Assembly: GCF_963678975.1 (NCBI RefSeq)
Contig: NC_089275.1
Span: 19,170,220 to 19,234,219, forward strand
Origin: Dysidea avara
Taxonomy: Eukaryota > Porifera > Demospongiae > Dictyoceratida > Dysideidae
Reading direction: 5' to 3'
DNA length: 64,000 bases
In this document: piece after piece, positions 61,001-64,000 of the stretch
Layout: every line of letters begins with the position of its first letter
Position numbering within the stretch: the first letter of the stretch is position 1
Made by a program: the position numbers and the translations under genes
The notes under the pieces: generated by a model
What the model was told of the DNA's origin: nothing
The model's database searches: none
What the model saw: only the letters and a program-made list of their open reading frames with translations

Positions 61001-63660
61001 ACATAATAACATGTACATACACTACCTTGATAGTACGTGAGTTTTTCGGAAACCTGTTTCTCTGGTATAAACAAATGTACATAATATCATTTAGCCATTA
61101 CTATCCTTTAATTTCCAATGCAGCTCAACAGGCGTATATCAGCTTGTTAGCGTCACAGTTAAATATGACTCATTATTAACACAAATAATGGACTAATACT
61201 GTATAATGGTATAGTTATAGTACTGTGCTTATCTTGTTACCTTCCGCAGAATCTTCCAAAATACATAGATGAAGCTAAAAATCCAGCATATCTTCCTACA
61301 GTAACAGTAGTTATAAAACATTACCATAGACAATATCTGAAACCATACACATTCATTGTACATGCATATTTACATAGGCTATGCTTTGCATGGGCTGTAT
61401 TTTTGACTTCTAGTGTGACAGACTGTATTATATTGTTATTGCATATGTTGTAGATTATGTATAGATACCCATATTGTGACGTACGTACAATGTGTTTCAA
61501 TAAGAGTTGTTAGTAGTTTGTTGCCAAACCACACGTGACTATTATCCACATGTACAGCTTTAATCACTGACGATACATGGTGTCAGAAGTGGGATTCTGT
61601 GATGGCGAGTGTTCCTTTACAACCTCCAGCACCATTCTGTTTTAGCAAAACAGATGAGTGACCAAAACGGAAGAGGAGATTTGAACAATATCAAATGGCA
61701 TCCAGGCTGTCAGAGAAAAGTGATGAATGTCAAGCCAGTACACTTCTTTACTGCCTAGGCACTGATGCCTATGATATCCTAACAACCACTTGAATCTCAG
61801 ATGAGGATAGAAAAAGTATAGCAAGGTTCTAATGAAGTTTGATTAAAGTGAAACACAATTATGTGATATTCGAAAGGGCTCATTTCAATAGAAGGAATCA
61901 GCAACCTGGCAAATCGACTGAAGATTATATTACAACTCTACACCAGTTAGCACAAGGGTGTGAGTATGGTGGAATGACGGATGAACTGATCCGTGATCAG
62001 CTAGTCATGGGCATAAGAGATGAATCGCTGTCAGAGCATTTACAAATAGAGTCAAACATTACTTTGTAACATGCTAAGAAGTTTATAAGACAGAGAGAGG
62101 CAATTCAACAACAACAAAGTACGTATACTGAAGGGAAACAATGACATGCAAACTGAAACTCTTGAACCAATGTATGTGAACAAAGCAAAACAATACAAAC
62201 ATGAGGAGAAATATATCATAGTATCGCAGTCTTTATATTGGTACAAACATGCTAGTTACTTGAAGTAATTTGTCAGTCACAGTGTATAATGAAAATGCTA
62301 TATAAATATCAACTAAATACTATACATCTCAACTTGTGATTATATATAGTTATATATATTTACAACATGTATTTTGCTTATGTCAACCAGGGGCAGAGAA
62401 ATAGGGTGACAACTATACCTTTACACTTTAAAGAGTGTACTCCCTCACTTTTGTTTATATTTTGCTCAGAAGTATAGAAACTGTTATAATTATTCTACTG
62501 ATTAAGCCAACTTATTTTGCCTTGATTTAGTACTACAGGTTACCCAGCAATGGAATACTACCTGAATCAGTATTGGAAGCCCAAGAAATAGAGATACTCT
62601 AATAGAGCAGTCACCAGACTGCTGTTTTGCTATGTAATTTATCTAAATCTGCCTGCAAGTATCTGTAATAATACATGATTATGTGCATAGGTCTATTTTA
62701 AAGACTACTTATGTAGTATAATAATGATGGTCATGGACTTTATCCACAATGATGTCATGAGCACAAGATGGCCACATTATTTGGGGGACTATTGTACAGG
62801 TACCTATGGAGAAAAATTGTTTTGATTGATCATATTTCAACTGGGGAGGAGATACCGAACTCTAAACAAAAGGTGTGGTTTTGAGACAATACAATAATGA
62901 TTAATTTTGTATCACATGCTGGATAATTTTCAAGGAGACAACACTTGGTTATTGTTGCCCATTACATTGGATACTGGTCAGTAACTTACTTCACAAGTGA
63001 AATATATTTGATCAAAAAACATTTCTCAATAGGTTCCAGTATCCAAATAATGTGGCCATCTTGTACTCATGACATCATTGTGGATAAAGTTCATTGTCGT
63101 AAGCATACTGACCTACACATGTGCCACTGAAAATGTTCTCAGATTTAATGTCTCAAAACATTCAAATTTCATATTTTTATTTCTGTAGGGGTATACCCCT
63201 TAGTACAGAGGTATTGTCATGCTTTGCATACTGCACACTAAAGTACAGTTAATTGATAGCCTGGCTTTGCTCCCCCCTCTTTCCCTCCTACACTCACATG
63301 CACGCATGTATGTACATACACACACGCGCGTGCACACACACATACACAGTTCTCTACCCTGTATCAACAAGACATAAAGTGACAATAAAGATCTTAGAAG
63401 TTTTTGTATTATTACACCATCACAATAGGAATCAACCCATGTAAGAAAAAACCGCTGCAACTGTTTGCATAATAACTATTCGATCCACACATCACCTCAA
63501 CCCTTTACTAGTTGCATACATACATACTACTGTGTTTAAGTGTGTTATTATATACCCTTTTTCTTTAAGATACAGTCAACAACTAGGTATATTTAGACAA
63601 ATAAAACAAAATTAATCACAACCCACCAATATTCCTATGCTCAACATCGGGAAGTAAAAA
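46051..63660 (-). CDS. MFS-B: major facilitator transporter, ZIFL-like (13 exons, 5' end missing)
   Basis: Minus-strand exons in coding order: 63627-63660, 61241-61295, 59631-59782, 57201-57256, 56287-56353, 56184-56225, 53003-53117, 49146-49523, 48979-49085, 47654-47745, 46575-46648, 46367-46528, 46051-46228. They total 1512 nt with no shift, 503 residues and a TGA stop. Landmarks: FLLPDVEHRNIG, the MFS motif GWLADKQSKK, GPAIS, CFLPDKP closing helix 6, a hydrophilic linker of about 126 residues encoded by exon 8, then helices 7-12 including FSLWSATRISLGGLGF and the DKLGAVNGLAVTVTSLFR segment typical of ZIFL proteins. It should be a 12-helix membrane carrier; substrate unknown. All visible donors and acceptors are GT-AG. 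The helix-1 exon was not found. Confidence 0.9.
48411..48866. mobile_element. TIR element with TGTGACT ends, copy 1
   Basis: The left end TGTGACTTAGTCTGGGAAAA is mirrored imperfectly at the right (TTTTTGCAGATCCAGTCACA). It is collinear internally with 59932-60470, for instance TTTTCACACGTTTTACGCCA. It lies in MFS-B intron 9. Confidence 0.7.
49146..49523 (-). CDS. MFS-B exon 8: cytosolic linker between helices 6 and 7
   Basis: The longest exon of MFS-B (378 nt), listed separately because its content is unusual. It encodes a hydrophilic stretch rich in Ser, Thr, Asp and Glu (for instance SDDSMTEDLDEINNSTTEE), with no membrane helix and no recognised domain. In MFS proteins the loop between helices 6 and 7 faces the cytosol and often carries regulatory sites. 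Exon phases at both ends (2 and 2) match the neighbouring exons. Confidence 0.8.
49797..50348. mobile_element. hAT-like MITE with exact 8-bp duplication (GTGTAATT)
   Basis: Ends TAGTGTTGCACCGAT and ATCGGTGCAACACTA, flanked by GTGTAATT at 49789-49796 and 50349-50356. Subterminal repeats of CCGATA and its complement fill both ends. 552 bp, no coding sequence. Its core is shared with 57898-58374. Located in MFS-B intron 7. Confidence 0.9.
50573..50961. mobile_element. hAT-like MITE with exact 8-bp duplication (GTGTGTAT)
   Basis: Ends TAGGGCTGAAA and TTTTAGCCCTA, flanked by GTGTGTAT at 50565-50572 and 50962-50969. Subterminal words such as GAGTACTTGAGTACT recur. 389 bp, no coding sequence, same intron as the previous element. 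Confidence 0.9.
50970..53002 (-). other. Rest of MFS-B intron 7
   Basis: AT-rich intron. A short tandem duplication (GATCATGATATTCTAATAA) sits at 51809-51845, and a hairpin-like GGCACCAGTCACACGGTGCC around 52278. Otherwise nothing recognised. Confidence 0.5.
54830..55080 (+). repeat. Interspersed repeat with TATGCT words, copy 2
   Basis: Same order of words as 9485-9700, with two good copies of the 19-bp word at 54984 and 55005 (21 bases apart), followed by TCTCGATCTTA and GAAGTGTGAATAACCAACCA. Similar words continue to about 55255. Confidence 0.55.
55305..55545. mobile_element. TIR element with GGGCCTGCAAAAAC ends, copy 3
   Basis: ACTGGGCCTGCAAAAAC, then GGCATGTGGGCACAA, at the left; TTATGTGCCCACATG, then GTTTTTGCAGGCTCAGT, at the right. 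241 bp, similar to 21052-21290. Confidence 0.75.
57898..58374. mobile_element. hAT-like MITE with exact 8-bp duplication (ATTATGTC)
   Basis: Ends TAGTGCTGCCACGATATA and TATACCGTGGCAACACTA, flanked by ATTATGTC at 57890-57897 and 58375-58382. The centre matches 49797-50348 (for example GAGACAAGTGGCTGG and CACATAACTTAATT), but the subterminal repeats are ATATCATGATAT-type instead of CCGATA. Located in MFS-B intron 3. Confidence 0.9.
58414..58676. repeat. Near-perfect 118-bp-arm hairpin
   Basis: The left arm beginning CAAGTTTGAGGAAAAATTAG is mirrored by a right arm ending TTTTTCCTCAAACTTG. Both arms include GATTAGGGATCA or its complement and ACCTACACCTGCAGATATAC or its complement. The near identity of the arms implies recent formation or active arm correction. 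Confidence 0.9.
58414..59539 (+). repeat. Hairpin-bearing interspersed repeat, best copy
   Basis: Starts with a near-perfect hairpin (58414-58676, arms about 118 bp around a loop of roughly 25 bp). It continues with ATGACTGGTGAACCC, two diverged tandem units sharing TTACGCTTCACTTTCAGCTA-like sequence (58806 and 58972), and the body shared with four other copies, ending CATGATCCCTA. Open frames inside show no known domain. Confidence 0.7.
59932..60470. mobile_element. TIR element with TGTGAC ends, copy 2
   Basis: TTGTGACCCAGTCTAGGAAA at the left and TTTCCCAGATCCAGTCAA at the right. Collinear with 48411-48866, with an extra internal block (about 60215-60400) also related to sequence near 8900-9000. 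In MFS-B intron 2. Confidence 0.65.
60516..60867. mobile_element. Diverged pogo-like MITE, copy 3
   Basis: TAGTGGACCCTAAGTTATCC at the left, with TAAGGGTCAGTCTACTG at the right and TA on both sides. It carries an exact TGACTGTTCTATTAGAGTA at 60717 and an inverted variant at 60820-60836. Older than the copies at 1091 and 15972. Confidence 0.6.
61414..62130 (+). mobile_element. LTR plus gag fragment of a Ty3/gypsy-type element
   Basis: A 164-bp stretch from TGTGACAGACTG to GACGATACA (61414-61577) looks like an LTR, followed at once by TGGTGTCAGAAGTGGGAT, a primer-binding-site-like sequence. A gag-like stretch begins near 61602 and is broken by several stops; it is related to the gag piece at 37014-37205. 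No pol region follows. It lies antisense in MFS-B intron 1. Confidence 0.7.
62595..62613 (-). repeat. Inverted single copy of the 19-bp TGACTG word
   Basis: On the minus strand it reads TGACTGCTCTATTAGAGTA, an exact match to the consensus, with no recognised element around it. Confidence 0.8.
62732..63096. mobile_element. TIR element with about 60-bp ends
   Basis: GACTTTATCCACAATGATGT, CATGAGCACAAGATGGCCAC and ATTATTTGG at the left recur, inverted and nearly unchanged, at 63035-63096. 365 bp, non-coding, superfamily unknown. Confidence 0.75.
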
Positions 63661-64000
63661 CTACAACAAACAAAAAACACAGTTTATCAAATTACAAAAC
63701 ATAAAAGTTGTTAACTCTTACATACGTATACAGCATGGTGATGAATTATTATAGCTGCTTGCCATCAAAATGGCACAGGTAAGTCTTGCCTATATACTAC
63801 CAGGACCTACATTATGATAATGACAATAAACCTGGACCAGCGTTGAAACCGGGTCATTACTGCTGACCCAGGTGACCCACTGATGTTATCCGGGTCACAC
63901 CCGGATTTGACCTGGATGTGACCTGGATTAAATAAAGCCAAGGCGTGTGATAAGAGCTATGTTTCGGATAGTCTCAAGCGAGCAAGACTACGTTTTGAGC
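63661..64000. other. Window edge: MFS-B upstream sequence
   Basis: No exon for helix 1 of MFS-B was found. From 63836 the sequence carries repeated GGTGACC/GACCCGG words (TTGAAACCGGGTCATTACTG, ACCCAGGTGACCC), which look like the subterminal repeats of a further MITE cut by the window end. Confidence 0.4.

Larger units (their letters stand above)
62131..63626 (-). other. Rest of MFS-B intron 1
   Basis: Contains an inverted 19-bp word (62595-62613), an inverted-repeat element (62732-63096) and a short CA/CG-rich run (63296-63345). Otherwise nothing recognised. Confidence 0.5.

Noticed and set aside
63738-63785. A possible first exon of MFS-B (minus, MASSYNNSSPCC)
   Set aside because: None of its possible donors has the phase needed to join the exon at 63627-63660.

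Overview
The window is an AT-rich, repeat-laden stretch of animal nuclear DNA. Genes have introns, each host gene encodes proteins with animal-type domains, and about half of what can be recognised is transposon-derived. The combination of kinase-like plus Kelch genes in tandem, many tiny non-autonomous DNA transposons and short genes with compact exons fits a marine invertebrate, most likely a sponge. That placement is inference from style, not from a diagnostic gene. No bacterial operon, rRNA, tRNA or CRISPR array was seen.

Host genes. Two paralogous genes on the minus strand (called MFS-A, 468-6656, cut by the window edge, and MFS-B, 46051-63660) encode ZIFL-like major facilitator transporters. 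Exon lengths and phases are identical across the seven shared exons (34, 55, 152, 56, 67, 42, 115 nt). Between them, on the plus strand, lie two paralogous two-exon genes (K1, 13876-18878; K2, 27258-42673). In each, exon 1 is a protein-kinase-like domain and exon 2 is a Kelch-repeat domain, joined in phase 0. Both kinase domains have lost the catalytic Asp of the HRD motif, so they look like pseudokinases. A third, decayed Kelch exon without a kinase exon (K3, 44642-45617) follows K2, and a short kinase-exon-like remnant precedes K2 (26603-26760).

Layout. 1-6656: MFS-A with introns carrying a pogo-like MITE and a hairpin-bearing repeat. 6657-13875: intergenic, with a TIR element, a hAT-like MITE and a CA microsatellite. 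13876-18878: K1, whose intron holds three DNA elements nested inside one another. 18879-27257: intergenic, with a LINE fragment, a 1.24-kb minisatellite of 15-bp units, and small TIR elements. 27258-42673: K2, whose 13.4-kb intron contains a Ty3/gypsy-type LTR element on the minus strand (about 34460-37615) and a decayed non-LTR element on the plus strand (39241-41437). 42674-46050: K3 and spacer. 46051-63660: MFS-B, with introns holding at least four hAT-like or TIR MITEs with recognisable target-site duplications, a long hairpin repeat and an LTR-gag fragment.

The least explained signal is a 19-bp word, TGACTGYTCTATTAGAGTA, present in more than 20 exact or near copies throughout the window, on both strands, in several unrelated transposon families and also alone, often in tandem at 21-bp spacing. 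All exon boundaries and families were read by eye; none was confirmed by alignment software or transcripts.
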